Below are positions 11,377-23,736 of a stretch of DNA of 64,000 nucleotides, piece after piece (within the stretch, counting starts at the first letter, position 1; each line of letters begins with the position of its first letter). The stretch lies in the NCBI GenBank assembly GCA_941918925.1, contig OW799235.1, positions 18,050,701-18,114,700 on the forward strand, written 5' to 3'. The position numbers were made by a program, and so were the translations under genes. The notes below the pieces were generated by a model. That model did not search any database, was not told the origin of the DNA, and was given only the letters and a program-made list of their open reading frames with translations. The DNA is from Phyto melanocephala. Taxonomy: Eukaryota; Arthropoda; Insecta; Diptera; Rhinophoridae.

Positions 11377-12624
11377 TCAAGCTTCAATTTGCTTTTGACT
11401 TGCTTGACTAGCAATAATTTTATCGCCTTTTGGATCACAGGACATTAACTCTCTCAAAATATCCTTTTTGGATTCAAAATAATCTCTATACCACATAATA
11501 TGATCCTTTTTTTCCTTGGCAGTAATGTAGGGATTCTTGGAAAGACCAACACACACTAATTCCATAAAATGACGTACAGGACCACGATTAGGACACCAAC
11601 CTTCTAAATGTTGTTCTAAAAATATGTGCTCCGAAAAATCTACATCCTTTTCATCCAACCAGTCTTGTTCGTTGTCTATGGGAAAACGCCAGATTTTACC
11701 CTGCTCTGTCCAGTTGACCAATTTGTCAAAATAATTTGAGGGTGGATGAGAAATTTGAGCTTTAAGAGCTTGTTGTTGTAGAAAAGACCAAGTAGGCAAC
11801 AACTCTGTAGAATTCTTTAAGCTACTCAAATCTGTAAAGATGCCTAAAGGCCGACCGCCAAATAGATTTACACTGCCCGTATAAAGTTCAGCCTCACGTT
11901 TGCGTTGAACGGGACGTTTATCTTTCGAATATCCCTGCTGTCTGCTTTTACCTGCTATGCTACGTCTAACGTAATCACTGCGGCTGGCAGTAGGTTCTTT
12001 TTGTTGTTGGCGACGATCGATTTTCATACCCACAATAAGTTCACTTAGGCTTATATCGCTTTCACTGGAGGACACAGAAGCTGATTTTTGCTCCTCGTTA
12101 TAAGAGGTGTTTGTTGTAGGTTTACCTCCCAATAGCCTAGATAACAGTTCGGATTCAGTTTGTTGCTGCTGCTTTTCATTTCCCAACAATGAGGCCACCT
12201 TTTTGGCAGCAACAAAAATATCCTTAGACTCTTTTTCCTGTTTTTGTTGTATCTTTTTAGTTCTATTAGCATTGCCCGGCTTGACAACAGTGTTACTTTT
12301 GGCCAAATTCATGTAATCATCAGACGTTTGCATTGAGGCCAACAAACGATTTAACTTTGCGGAAGCAGATTCCTCTTGTTTATCCGCTTCCTGATTTATT
12401 GATCGTTTCCCCGAATCTACTTCTTTTGTTCTTTTCTTTGTAGGTTCCTTCTCATCATCTGAAGAAGAGGGATAATCTTTGCTATAATTACGATTTACAC
12501 CGGCCAATAAACGTGCTGCTACATGTCTGTTTTGTTAAAAAAAAAAGTTAAAAAAGGTATTGAACAATTTTAGAAAATGTACATACCTAATGGCTAAGTG
12601 TTGTGATTTACGTAAATATATCAT
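11377..12624 (-). CDS. mRpS31: Small ribosomal subunit protein mS31, mitochondrial
   Basis: Component of the small subunit of the mitochondrial ribosome. Two exons join to 395 residues: exon 1 12624-12587 (ATG at 12624, MIYLRKSQHLAIR) and exon 2 12526-11377, with consensus GTATGT donor and CAG acceptor around a 60-bp intron. The short first exon supplies a basic N-terminus suited to mitochondrial import. Residues ~20-215 are a low-complexity charged and Gln/Ser-rich region typical of the family. The conserved C-terminal domain (~225-375) has GRPLGIFTDL, ISHPPSNYF, WRFPIDNEQDW and EHLEGWCPNRGPVRHFMEL, all diagnostic of MRP-S31. A minus-strand AATAAA lies ~48 bases past the stop (11329-11324). 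A reading limited to the long exon would miss the true start. Identification is confident. Confidence 0.95.
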
Positions 12625-12852
12625 GTCGTTCTGTTATTTTTAATTAAAATTTAAAAATTAAAGTTACATGAAAAGCCTTACGAAATAACCACAGAATAAA
12701 AAAACACAAACACTTATAACAGCTGCTGCGAGTTTAGTAGCATACATACATATGTTTAATTAACAAAACTGAGTTGCCTTTTTTCGTATCATTAACCCAT
12801 TTGTGGCGCGGTTTAGTTTCGAAATATGTTTTATAAATCGCTCATGTACTAC

Positions 12853-13289
12853 CAAGGCGAATTCAATAAGGTGAACTCGTCGCTAAAACAACTACAAAGT
12901 GAAAAAATACAACGTGTATTTTGTTAGTGTAAACTAACTTGAGCTGTCAAAAAGTTGTTTACGAAATCAAAAATAAAAAACACGTTTGTTTACATACATA
13001 TACATATTCACAAATAAAAATAGTCTGGTTTTGTTTAATTTTTTTAACGTTTTATTAAATTTTTCACAATTCACAATTTTTTTATCTCCTTTTTACAATT
13101 TTTAAGAGAATTTGCACAATTTTTCACGATTTTAAAAATTTTTCAACTAATGGCGCCCACAAATGTAAACAATAAAAGAGTAGAAGCAAACATAAAAACA
13201 CAAACAAAATTTGACATTTCAATATTAAAAAGAGTGCTCAGCTGATAAACAGCTGCTTTAATAATTTCACCTGATGTAAATTCGCCTTG
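12853..13289. mobile_element. MITE family F with exact 8-bp target duplication
   Basis: A 437-bp element in the promoter-side flank of mRpS31. The ends are CAAGGCGAATTCAATAAGG and the complement of CAAGGCGAATTTACATCAGG, and the flanks are TGTACTAC at 12845-12852 and 13290-13297 (exact). The interior has GAGCTGTCAAAAAG and CAGCTGATAAACAGCTG words and no coding sequence. The terminal layout CAAGG...(A)AGGTGAA is shared with families D and E. Confidence 0.85.
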
Positions 13290-13297
13290 TGTACTAC

Positions 13298-13670
13298 AAT
13301 GGTATCAAGGCAAATCCGGTAGTCTTAATTCGTAAGCTGATAATACTCTTTACCATCATGTACATAGGTATAATGACCACATCGTAGCTTATCCTAGATT
13401 TTGTATAACTATATATTTTTTTATTCAGCCAAAAAGGTAAATCCTTACAGACTAGCTTATAACAGCTTCTACAAAAAAAAAACGTAAAACTTTTTTTCTG
13501 TAACCAACCTGTTCAATTTTTATTTTATAGATTGTTGTTTAGATATAACAAAAATGGAGATTTGGGACAATGATACATGAATTTAGATAAGCCGCTTTTA
13601 CGCTAAAGGTCCGTAGTTCCCTTTCAAAAGAAAATAAAGGCGCGTGTTGCACAAACGCAAGATGGCCTTA
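13298..13670. other. Non-coding stretch between MITE F and a dead transposase
   Basis: No gene is seen. The last ~110 bases may be the 5' part of the adjacent transposase relic, but the frame is too broken to follow. Confidence 0.35.
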
Positions 13671-14110
13671 TCGAGATCTCTCAGTTTGGACGCGGAAAAC
13701 TATCGTTGCTGTAGCTGCTGCTTTACAATCCGATCCTAGAGTACGACAAGGAGCTTATCTTCTCAAATAGGAGACAATTTTGCATAAAGATTTAAACTTA
13801 TTTCTATATAAGATTCAATCAACAAGCAAACCGAACACAACAGACTTCCTGATTCGCTTGGAATTTTGCGAGATCATTCAAATGGCGGCAGAGAATGAAA
13901 CTATCTTTAACTGCATTTTTATGTCGGACAAGACACAATAAGCTGATTCAAGAAACTTTACAGTCCGTTGGCCCCACGTCTCCTGACCTTACTGCAATCC
14001 ATTGGAACGATAAATGCAGCAATTCCCGCTGCAACCCTCCAGGCAATAATGAATAACTTTTTGATAAGATGTCGTACATGAGTCACCGAGGGTGGATTTG
14101 AATTCAACTA
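13670..14110 (+). pseudogene. Dead Tc1/mariner-superfamily transposase
   Basis: Conceptual reading from 13672 gives a decayed transposase: VAAALQSDPRVRQGAYLLK, a stop (13768), then ILHKDLNLFLYKIQ and a degraded first catalytic region IFMSDKTQ followed by a stop near 13939. After a large internal deletion a C-terminal piece appears: SPDLTAI near 13978, and AAIPAATLQAIMNNFLIRCR with VTEGGFEF up to about 14105. This order matches insect IS630/Tc1-mariner DDE transposases. The copy is non-functional because of stops, frameshifts and loss of the central catalytic core. Confidence 0.7.
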
Positions 14111-14538
14111 TTTTCAAACCTTCATGAATTTCTTTAATAAAAATTTACTATTTTTTGACGAATTAAATAAAAAATAAATTAGATAAAATAGATAAAATTA
14201 GATAGAAATAATAAAATTATTTGAGTTTCTTGATGTAGAAAAATTCATCAACCACCTCTATATATGATGAATGCATTGCAAAAACTTTGTTGGAGCCAGC
14301 AAAGCGGTCTGGGTTCTGCTAGTGAATAATAAATCGTAGGGATTAAGATTAAAGGCATCAGTTTAGGAATCAAATACACTGGTGAACGACATTTTAAATA
14401 TAAACTTGCACGCGTTAATAGAGTTTTAAGAGATTCGACTATTTCGAGGGTACTCGCATGTGTGAATGCAAGATTAGCTTTTGTGTGTAATCTGTTATTT
14501 TTTAAATGTAAAGATACAGTTTTGTCTTTGTACAATAA

Positions 14539-16516
14539 TCTATATATATAAAAGTGAAACTCTGTGTGTGTGCGTGTGTGTGTGTGTGTGTTAGCTATAG
14601 ACTCCGAAACTGTAAAACCGATCGGACTCAAACTTTGGCAAGTTGTTGTACACATTCCAGGGAGTGTTTATGGGTGGAAAAAAGTGGGCGGGGCCACGCC
14701 CATAAAAAATTAGTTAGCATTTTTAGCTACTTGCACTGGACCGATTTATCTGAAACTTGGCACACATATTGAGCTGTCATGACTATATAAATTCGTGATT
14801 AGAAAAGTGGGCGGGGCCACGCCCATAAAAAAGTTATAATATTGATGTACTTGCACTGGAGCGATTTTTCTGAAACTTTGCACACATATTGAGCTGTTAT
14901 GACTTTATAATTTCGTGATTAGAAAAGTGGGCAGTGCCACGCCCTTAAAAAAAAGTTATAATTTTCAGCTACTTGAACTTCACCGATGTTTCTAAAACTT
15001 TGCACACACATATTGAGCTGTCATGACCATATAATTTCGTGATTAGAAAAGTGGGCAGGGCCACGCCCATAAAAAAGAGTTATAATTTTTGAGGTACTTG
15101 CTCTGGACGGATTTTTGTGAAACTTTGCACACATATTGAGTTGTCAAGACTATACAATATCTTGATTAGAAAAGTGGGCAGTGTCACGCCCATAAAAATA
15201 AGTTATCATTTTTAGCTACTTGCACTAGACCGATTTTTCTGAAACTTTGCACACATATTGAGCTGTCATGACTTTACAATTTCGTGATTAGAAAAGTGGG
15301 CAGTGCCACGCCCTTAAAAAAGTTATCATTTTCATCTACTTGAACTTCACCGACGCTTCTGAAACTTTGCACACACATATTGAGCTCTCATGATGATACA
15401 ATTTCGTGATTAGAAAAGTGGGCAGTGCCACGCCCTTAAAAAAAGTTATAATTTTCAGCTACTTGAACTTCACCGACGTTTCTGAAACTTTGCACACACA
15501 TATTGAGTTCTCATGATGATACAATTTCGTGATTAGAAAAGTGGGCAGTGCCACGCCCATAATAAAAGTTATCATTTTCAGCTACTTGAACTTCATCGAT
15601 TTTTCTGAAATTTTGCAAACATATTGAGCTGTCATGACTTTACAATTTCGCGATTAGAAAATTCGGCAGTGCCACGCCCTTAAAAAAAGTTATCATTTTA
15701 AGCTACTTGAACTTCACCGATGTTTCTGAAACTTTGCACACACATATTGAGCTATCATGACTATATAATTTCGTGATAAGAAAAGTGGGCAGCGCCACGC
15801 CCATAAAAAAAAAGTTGTTATTTTGAGGTACTTGCACTAGACCGATTTTTCTAAAATTTTGCACACATATTGAGCTGTCATGACTTTTTAATTTCATGAT
15901 TAGAAAAGTGAGTTGTGCCACGCCCATAAAAAAAAATATAATTTTTAACTTTTTGCACTTAAACGATTTTTCTGTAACTTTGCAACCATTTTGAACTGCC
16001 ATGACTATATAATTTCGTGATTAGAAAAGTGGGCAGTGCCACGCCCATAAAAAATAAATTATAATTTTTAGCTACTTGCACTAGATCGATTTTTCTGAAA
16101 CTTTTTACACGCATTAAGCTGTCATGACGATAAAGTTTCGTAAATAGAAAAGTGGGGAGTGCCACGCCCATAAAAAATTATAATTTTTAACATCTTGCAC
16201 TGACCGATTTTTCTGAAACTTTACACACATTGTGAACTGCCATGACTTTATAATTTCGTGTAAGAAAAGTGGGCAGGGCCACACCCATAAAAATAGCTAA
16301 AATTTTGAGGTACTTGCACTGGACCGATTTTTCTGAAACTTTGCACACATATTGAGCTGTCATGACTATACCGTTTCGTGGTTAGAAAAGTGGGCAGTGC
16401 CCCGCCCATAAAAAAAAGTTATAATTGTTTAGCTTCTTTCACTTGATATTCAATTAAAATTCAGAATGCATTTTTATTCATTAAGGGGCGTAGCAACGCG
16501 CGTCGGGCTTGGCTAG
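14539..16516 (+). mobile_element. Non-autonomous Helitron with internal tandem repeats
   Basis: The 5' end TCTATATATATAAAAGTGAA (14539; preceded by A) followed by a GTGTGT run is a classic arthropod Helitron start. The 3' end is GGGCTTGGCTAG (to 16516; followed by T), preceded by a potential short hairpin GCGT-AGCA-ACGC about 17 bases upstream. Insertion between A and T with 5'-TC and CTAG-3' fits the Helitron rule. The body consists of ~15 tandem copies of a ~120-124-bp unit (listed separately). There are no Rep/helicase sequences, so it depends on an autonomous partner. Confidence 0.85.
14600..16450. repeat. Tandem array of ~121-bp units inside the Helitron
   Basis: Each unit has the order GTGGGCAGTGCCACGCCC, AAAAAGTTAT, TACTTGCACTGGACCGATTT, CTGAAACTTTGCACACATA, TTGAGCTGTCATGACT, TTTCGTGATTAGAAAA. 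Successive GTGGGC anchors lie 120-124 bases apart (14683, 14807, 14927, 15051 and on). About 15 units are recognisable with roughly 10-15 percent divergence by eye. Apparent reading frames on the minus strand here are only translations of the repeat. Confidence 0.9.
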
Positions 16517-16719
16517 TTTAAATATAATAAAGAACTTTCGGTACAAGAACTTTTTTTAATAATTAGAAGTTTTCTAAGACCTTGGTGATTTATGAAGTAT
16601 TAATTTCATGACTGAACAATCATGTTTTAAATTTTTTAAAAAGTATTTTTTGTTTAAAAATGTTTAAAATATAAGTTTAAAAATTAACACACACATATGC
16701 ATTAAGTAAACAAAACTAC

Positions 16720-19700
16720 CTAAGTCATAACATTAACATACATGTGCGGATTTCGAGCAATATTTTCTTCCATAATTTTTCTTTTTATTATTTCCCACTG
16801 TTCCATACGTTCATATACTTCCGGTATTACTGATTTAATCTGTAAGCGATCAACTTCCAAGCCATCTCTCTGTTCGATTTGTGTTTTGAAATTATAATTA
16901 GGTGTATAACCATTCAGTTTCAAAAAGTGATCAAAGTAAAAGGGTACAATTTGCTCCTGTATACCGCCTTCTATTTGTGTAATACTATCCCCAATATTTG
17001 CCGAATCTACAGTAAGCTCACCTTCATGAAATGCTTGGTAAAAGAATTTAGCACGTTCGGAAATTTTCTTCTTCTCAACTTTAACGGGTTTTGTAAGCTT
17101 TTTGATGTAATAACGTGGCAGTTTTGTTGGACGTTTTGCCTTCCGGTACGGTGGGTCGAGATTTTTCACTACTTTTTTCATTTCCATATCAATACGACGC
17201 TCGACTAGATAGGCCTGATGCGATTGTTTGCGCAGAAATTCCCGGCGTGTTCTTAGTTCATTTTCAACATGTCTGGCCATGAGCATGGGTATGGTTTCAA
17301 ATTTAGCTAAAATAAATAGGGTGGCCTCAATAATTTAGGTTCATAAAGTAAAGAAATTATATAGAAATCCTTTTCAAATTTTAACTATCCTTACACAACA
17401 TAATTTGCAAGCACAAATTTGTTAACTATGCACAAGTTTATATGTTAAACATTGCACTATAAATATTTTAGTTTTTTCCTTACCTATAAGATCCATTACT
17501 ACTTCCGACATCATGGCCACCATATCGATAGTGTACAATTCGTGTTCATTTGATCCTCTAAAATTAGCTGGCACAATCCTACGCCAAGCTTCTGTTATGA
17601 CAGCACGATCTCTATGAAATGAGTCATCATTAAAACACTCTTCTATGGGATCTTGAAGAAATTGTAAAGTACGTTGACTTAACCATTTAGCACGATCACT
17701 CATGAAATACAACTTTGCACATTTCCTGCTGACATATTGCTCTTTTTCGCGCAAATTATCAGAACACCAGTCGATAAACGTCTCTAACCTATTTTTCAGT
17801 TCGGTTTGTATCCCCGAAGTGAAATGCATTTCGAGTAGTAAAATAAAAGTTTTAGTTTTTAAATTCTCCAAGCCCGTCAGAAAACTTTCGGCATTTGGGA
17901 AGACTATAAGAATGTCGTGTTTATTACTTAAATATACCTCTTCGTAGTATGCTTTAATGGCCCAAGCATCATCCTTTTCTCGTTTTCTTATATTCATGGT
18001 AGAACGTTTTATTATGGAGTCCTCAAAATTTTCCAGTTCATCTTTGCAACTCTGCCGATGTATCCAATCGTTTTGTAAACGCCATTCCTGATCGCCCAGT
18101 AAATAGTGAAAATTTTGCAGCATAAGACAACGTACCCAATGAGCCTCTAGGAAGACAATGTCCATATTTAGCATGCTCATACCACGTTCAAGTTTTTTTA
18201 GCTCTGCTCTTAAGCGATCGGTTTCGTCATAGAAATTTTTCACCTTATACACCACTGCCATGGTTGCATCATATTCACGCTTCTCCCATTTGGCAAAGAG
18301 CTTTTCGAATAGATCTTTAACCCTTTGCATATCACACCAATGTTGCTCATTTAACCGATCATAAATTTTGGTGCGCACTATCTGACCTTGTATTAAGAGG
18401 GATTCAAATTTTAAGCGTATAGCTTCCTTTATGAATGATTGGCCCGATTTAAATTTATACCATTTAATGGGTGGGCGCGATTTTAACTCCTCCACATAGT
18501 TTTCATCTATATCAGTGGCGACCATGGCTTTATGTTTGTTTGTTCTTTGGCCTAGTAACTTTTCCCTAATTTCTTTTACGGGTACTTCTAGGCGCAAGCG
18601 CATGCCATTTTTAAGACGTGTATTAAATGTGAAAAAACTATCTTTGGCTGTAGATAATTCCAGTTGGGCTTTCTTTTGCCCCGAAAAAGGCAACACCTGG
18701 AAGGGATTAGCTTGCTCTTTATTCACATCTATAGGTACAGCCCGAAATCGGGACCTCTGCAACTCCTCAAATGGTACTATAGATTTGCGTATAAAATCTA
18801 AAGGTATCTTTTCTTTGCCTTCCATAAGCAAATAACTGCCACTGTCATTGGTGAGATTTGTACAAACGGAACTGCTCAGGGAAGTTAAACAACTCTCTAT
18901 GCTTTTTAAGTCTTCTTCCAATTCTTTCAGTAGTTCAGCTTTATTAACAAACAGTTTTCCTTCAGCTTCTTGACTCATTTGGCTTTCTTTAAAGGATTCA
19001 CGCACCTCTTTAAGCAATTGCAAGTACTCCTGACGGCCGGGATAGTCTAAGGACTCTAGTTCTTTAGGATCTCTAGTCTGGAGTTTGTAATCTTTTCTTG
19101 AGCAAACATTTTGTACTTTAATTGTAGCTGTTTCTTTAAACTTAGCTTTAGAACTTTTACTGTTATGCTCTTTTAACATTTCTTCTATGTCATACTGAGG
19201 CAGACTAAGTTCCATGTCAACAAATTGATTACAAGGTGGATTGGCTAAACAAAAATTTTCCATTATCTGACGGTCAGCTTTTTGTTTGATTTTAGGTTTT
19301 TCAGGTTTAACTAAATGAGGGTGGTAGTGAACATTTACCTGCTTGACTTGAGTAGCCTGCCAGTGGTCATGATGATGCCTGCACTCAAACTTATCGGTAT
19401 ATGGTCTTTTTTTTAACTTAACATTGGAAAAATCTTTTTTATCATTGTCCAGTTTGTTCATTACAGGCAAGTTAGTAGTCGAGACTATTTGATCAAATAT
19501 TTCTGAGGGAACCCTTTGATTTTTGTAATCTCTTGGACGCCGTGGATGTTGACGTAAAGTAGGTTCTCTGTATTTCGGAGCCGGCATATTACAACGCAAT
19601 CTTAAAGGTCTTATATCTCTTTGCATGTGAAGAAACCTAGTCTCTTTTAAGTCAAATTCGAATGGCTCTTTTTGTGGCACCCAGTCTGTATCGGAACTGC

Positions 19701-21941
19701 TAGAGGAATTTTCACATTTCGTTTGCAAACGAGACTTTTTAACTGGTCTACAGGGGATGCCGAGTAGTTTAAGACGCTTTTGTTTTATCTCCTCTTGTCG
19801 GCTCTTTTCATTGAGAGCTTTAGCTGCCATATATTCGTTTGTGCTTTTCAGTTTTAAGATTTGTACATGGGACAAAGGATCTTTTATCTGAGCTAATCTT
19901 TTAGCTGTATCACCGAAACGAAAATGTATTAAATTAAACTTCTTGACCTTGTACCTTAAACGAGGTTTAGCAAATTTTAAGTTTTTACGTCTAACGCGCT
20001 CGTAATGGCGCCCCAAAGGCTTTTTCGCATACTCTTTTATGGAGGAATATTCCGCACGTGGCGCTTTAAAACCAAAGGGTGGGGGAAATAACACAAATTG
20101 AGGATCATCTGGTGTGTGCAGCTTTTGTGTACCCTTTTCTACATCCAACTTTATTTGTTGCTTTTTAGGAGCCAATTCCATTAGCCATTGATCCCGGGCA
20201 ATACAAGTTTTTTCTTTACGTTTTCCTTCTGCAAGTTTCTGGTGTTGTGTATACTTTCCTCTCAAGTTAGATCCCAGTTTAAATTGAAATCCCCTTAGCT
20301 TAAATTTATTCTCTTGTTTACCCACCACCATGTTATCTTCATCATCTGTAGATTGCTCTGAGAGTTTAGAAACATTTGTACTATGACCAGCACTATCTGA
20401 ACTTATTTCTAAGTCGGCTGCTGGAAATTCCTTTATTTTATTTTTATGTTCCAAAAAGAACTGTTTGGCTACTCTCGCCTTGTCTCTTTTTATAAGATTT
20501 GATTGCTTTAAAAGGCGTTTGAAACGTTGAGTTTCTTCGATAGTGTGCGGAAAAGTACGTCTAATTGTTTGGAGTTTTTTTAATTCCATTTCTTTCCCAA
20601 CATATCTTTCGAGGGATTCATCAATGTTAACCATAAGTTTCTTAAGATTTGCATTAGCTAAAGCTAGACCTAAATTTTCGGATTCAACTTTTTTACGAAT
20701 GTCATTTGCTAGCTTTTCGTGCTCATGTCGTGCTTTATTGCGCAGGTATAGGTCTTTGTAACGATCTCGTCGACGTTGTTTTTCAAATTGAATTAGCTTT
20801 TGATTATAAGGCTTGTCCTCGGAACGAAAAAGTTTGCCCAGGTTTTGAGGAATATCAGGTACAATTGGCTTCACGGGATCATTACGATTTCGTATTTCAA
20901 AACATTTCGGTATCTAGATGATATTATGTATGTGTAAATTATTATTATTATTACCATTTATAAGTTTAAAGAAGAGTATTTAAAATTTACATTAATCAAT
21001 TGCTCGTGCAATTCTTTCTCAACGTTTCTTTGCGTTTCAGCCTTTACACGCTTTCGATCCATATAGCGGCAAACTCTTCGATAATTGCGTTGATTTTGAA
21101 AATCCTGTTCATCTTTCTGATACGTGTTGCTATAGTCCAAACCCTGAAAATCTAATTGTAAAGGATTCTCTAAATCGATTACTTCACATATGAAATCCTC
21201 CGATGATTCAGAAGCTGGGGCCGCGCAAACATTTTGTGCATGTTTAACCATTTTCGTTAAAACATTTAATTCTTTGTTCTTCGAATACTCTTTGCTGCAT
21301 AAAACTTCCGGATCGACTAGACAATGAACTTTGCGAGGATCTTGAGTTAAAAAGAATTTTTGTCGCGCTTTAGACATTTTCGACAATTGTTCATAATTTG
21401 GTGGGCAAGTTCCGGTGTACTTGCGTGGAGCTCCGGCTACAAAACTTTCTTTGCAAGGTCTTCGCCATTCAGTTCCACGAAAGTTTAAACGTTTCTCGGA
21501 TCCCTCGTGTTTACTATCAATCATTTGTTGGGAAGTGCCTACAATTTGTCCGCGGCTGGATTGTTTAAAACTTTTCAAAGTTTCTGAAGATTGGCTCTTT
21601 TTATAAGGCTTTGCATCTGTGGTTGCAGTGGTTGATGTTGAACATTTAGTTGGAAATTTTTGCGGTACGTTAACATGCATTTGAGCAAAAGAAGAGTTTG
21701 TTGAACTGGTAAAATCGTACCCGCGTTCTTTCACCGGTAGAGTTACACTAGATTCCGGAATTTTAAGCAAATTTTGTTGACGTTTGACCCTAAATTTTGC
21801 TAATTTTTGAGAATTTTTTTCAGGAAATTCCAGATTTTGTATGTGTACAGTCTGTTCTGATATTCTATTCTGTTTTATTTTTTTACCTTTAACATTGGAT
21901 CTTGGTTTGGCATCGACTTGGGATTCGCTTGATAGTTCCAT
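16720..21941 (-). CDS. Large basic coiled-coil-like protein of unknown function
   Basis: Three exons join to 1655 residues: 21941-20991, 20913-17484 and 17306-16720, with donors GTAAAT and GTAAGG, acceptors CTAG and TTTAG, and introns of 77 and 177 bp. The ATG at 21941 is the first in frame after an upstream stop. Exon 1 (317 residues) is Ser/Lys-rich and probably disordered. The middle is very basic (KLRGFQFKLGSNLRGK, RRKNLKFAKPRLRYK). From about residue 1100 the sequence is charged and heptad-like, with FLEAHWVRCLMLQNFHYLLG and AWRRIVPANFRG. The C-terminus ends MYVNVMT. No catalytic motif, signal peptide or membrane segment is seen. The style recalls fly ciliary or testis axonemal coiled-coil proteins, but that is only an impression; I do not recognise an orthologue. 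Confidence 0.85.
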
Positions 21942-22138
21942 TGTGGGCTTATTTACTTGTATGATTTTCAAACGCCGGTGAGTTTTTTATATATTGCTAT
22001 TTTTTAATATTAGAAATTAGTATGTAGTTTTGGATAAGACAGTTTAGAAAGTTTTAAATTTACATATGTATGAAGTTTGAAAAAATTCCTTGTTATAAAA
22101 TTGTGTGACAAGTAGTACTCACATACATATTTATAAGC

Positions 22139-22177
22139 ATAGTAGAAAAATAGATATTAAAATATTTTTCTACTATG
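22139..22177. repeat. Perfect 15-bp stem hairpin
   Basis: CATAGTAGAAAAATA at 22139-22153 is the exact reverse complement of TATTTTTCTACTATG at 22163-22177, with a 9-base loop. It lies upstream of the large unknown minus-strand gene, so it is not positioned as a transcription terminator. It may be the centre of a tiny palindromic MITE. Confidence 0.7.
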
Positions 22178-22523
22178 TATTTTGAAAAGAAAAGTATAAC
22201 AATAAAAGTATATTTGTCACAAGGCCTTCAAAATGTTCGGAATTGTCATTGCAGTATTGTTGTTTCTAACAATAATTTTATGACAATTCAAGGCATATTC
22301 ATGGTGTAATTATATAACGTAACAGCAGAGAGGATTTTTTGATAGAATTTTTTTTTATGGAGTTTGACAATTGTGAATTATAGGGGAAGAGGTATAATGT
22401 ATAGAATTTTTACATATGGGAAAAAGCAGCTAATGAATTGAGACAACTTAGTTTAATATACCTTGGGCATATTTAATCATCAAATAATCGCAGCTCAAAG
22501 AGCATTTTTGTGTTTATATTTTT

Positions 22524-22528
<5 letters not shown>

Positions 22529-22577
<49 letters not shown>
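22529..22577. repeat. (TA)n microsatellite within a MITE A fragment
   Basis: A run of about 24 TA dinucleotides sits inside sequence otherwise matching MITE A (CATATTTAATCATCAAATAATCGCAG before, AGTTTGACATTTGAAATAAA after). Expansion of an internal TATATA tract of the element is the simplest explanation. Confidence 0.85.
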
Positions 22578-22579
<2 letters not shown>

Positions 22580-22892
22580 GTTTGACATTTGAAATAAATG
22601 GAAGAAGTCAAAGAACTGCTTTTATCTGTGAACTTTGGCAGTTTAAGTTTTAAAATAAGTAAACAAAAAACTGACGAACAAAGTCTACCTTATAAATAAA
22701 TTCTTCTTCTATCCGCTAAAATCCTACTGGAGCATAGAGCCTCTACATATAGTCTCCGGCATATTACGTCGGATAACGTCCCTTTAATCTGGTTCCAAGT
22801 TGGGAGAATTTATTCACTATTGGTATTTTTGGCAAAAAAGGTAAAATAATATCCACGATAGGGGTGGTTATATTTGCATTTAACATTAAGAC

Positions 22893-22966
22893 ATACCGAT
22901 TAAAGAGGGATGATGTTGAAACTGTAGCTTGTTTCGAAAATGCATTCCGGCTGGTGTCGGAATAAA
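22893..22966 (-). repeat. Diverged single copy of the 545-bp satellite family
   Basis: ATACCGATTAAAGAGGGATG, then GCTTGTTTCGAAAATGCATT and CCGGCTGGTGTCGGAATAA align on the minus strand with the satellite core at 28209-28280 (TTTCCGATATTAGCCGAGTG, GAATGCATTTTCGAAATCAG, CACTCTTTATCGGTAT). Identity by eye is roughly 80 percent over ~75 bases. It marks an old dispersed origin for the array. Confidence 0.65.
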
Positions 22967-23736
22967 AACTTACTTTTTTAGGCTTATATTCATAAGAAAA
23001 TAAAATGTTTTTGAAATCTATTTTAAGAAAATTTAATATGAAAATGTTAAAATAAAATACATTTCAAACTCATTTTAAATTCTATGAATACGGGGGTTAG
23101 TTTATTAATTTTTTATCAAGCCAGAAATAAATGAATAAATGATATTTAAAATTACTGTTTTTTTATTGAGAACAAAATATGAATTACTTTTTAATCACTT
23201 ACCCTTTAAGAATTTAGTTTCGGAAACTTTCAAAGATATGCTCTCAAATAATTCTCGGAAATATTTTAATGTATATAAAATATATATATGTATGTGTATA
23301 TGTTTATATAATATTTTGAATATTATGCAAATTAAAAAAATTTGTTATTTGTAAAAATCATGTACGTAAAACTAAAAAAAAAATTTAAATAAGTTTATAG
23401 ATAAACTTATAAAAAAATAATGAATAAAACAAAGAAGTGAAAAATTCTTTCATTAAGAATTTTTTTCGTAATAAAAATTATGTGAAATTAAGGTAAATTA
23501 ATTAAAAATTCAATAAAAGATTGTCTTTAAAAAAGCTGAATGCCAGGATTGTAAAATTAATGAGATGGTAAGAAAATCAGTTTTTTTTCTAAATGCTATA
23601 AGGGAGTTTTTAGCAAAACTATGTGTTAAAAATATTAAAATAAATAATAATATTCAGTTAGTAAGGCAGGGATTTTTTGTGTGTATGTGTGCCTAGTTTG
23701 TTAAATACATAAAAAGTAAAAGCATATTTTTGAGAT

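Larger units (their letters stand above)
21972..23736. other. Intergenic spacer between the unknown gene and mib1, repeat-rich
   Basis: Contains a perfect 15-bp hairpin CATAGTAGAAAAATA (22139-22153, complement to 22177), a P-like MITE fragment (GGTGTAATTATATAACG near 22293), a MITE A fragment expanded by (TA)n at ~22529-22577, and an old relative of the mib1-intron satellite (22893-22966). The part nearest mib1 (23400-23736) should be the mib1 3' untranslated region. Confidence 0.55.

Noticed and set aside
15703..16171. Minus-strand open frames with repeated FFMGVALPTFLITKL-type peptides
   Set aside because: They are translations of the ~121-bp tandem units of the Helitron; the peptide repeats because the DNA does, and there is no start context or splice support.
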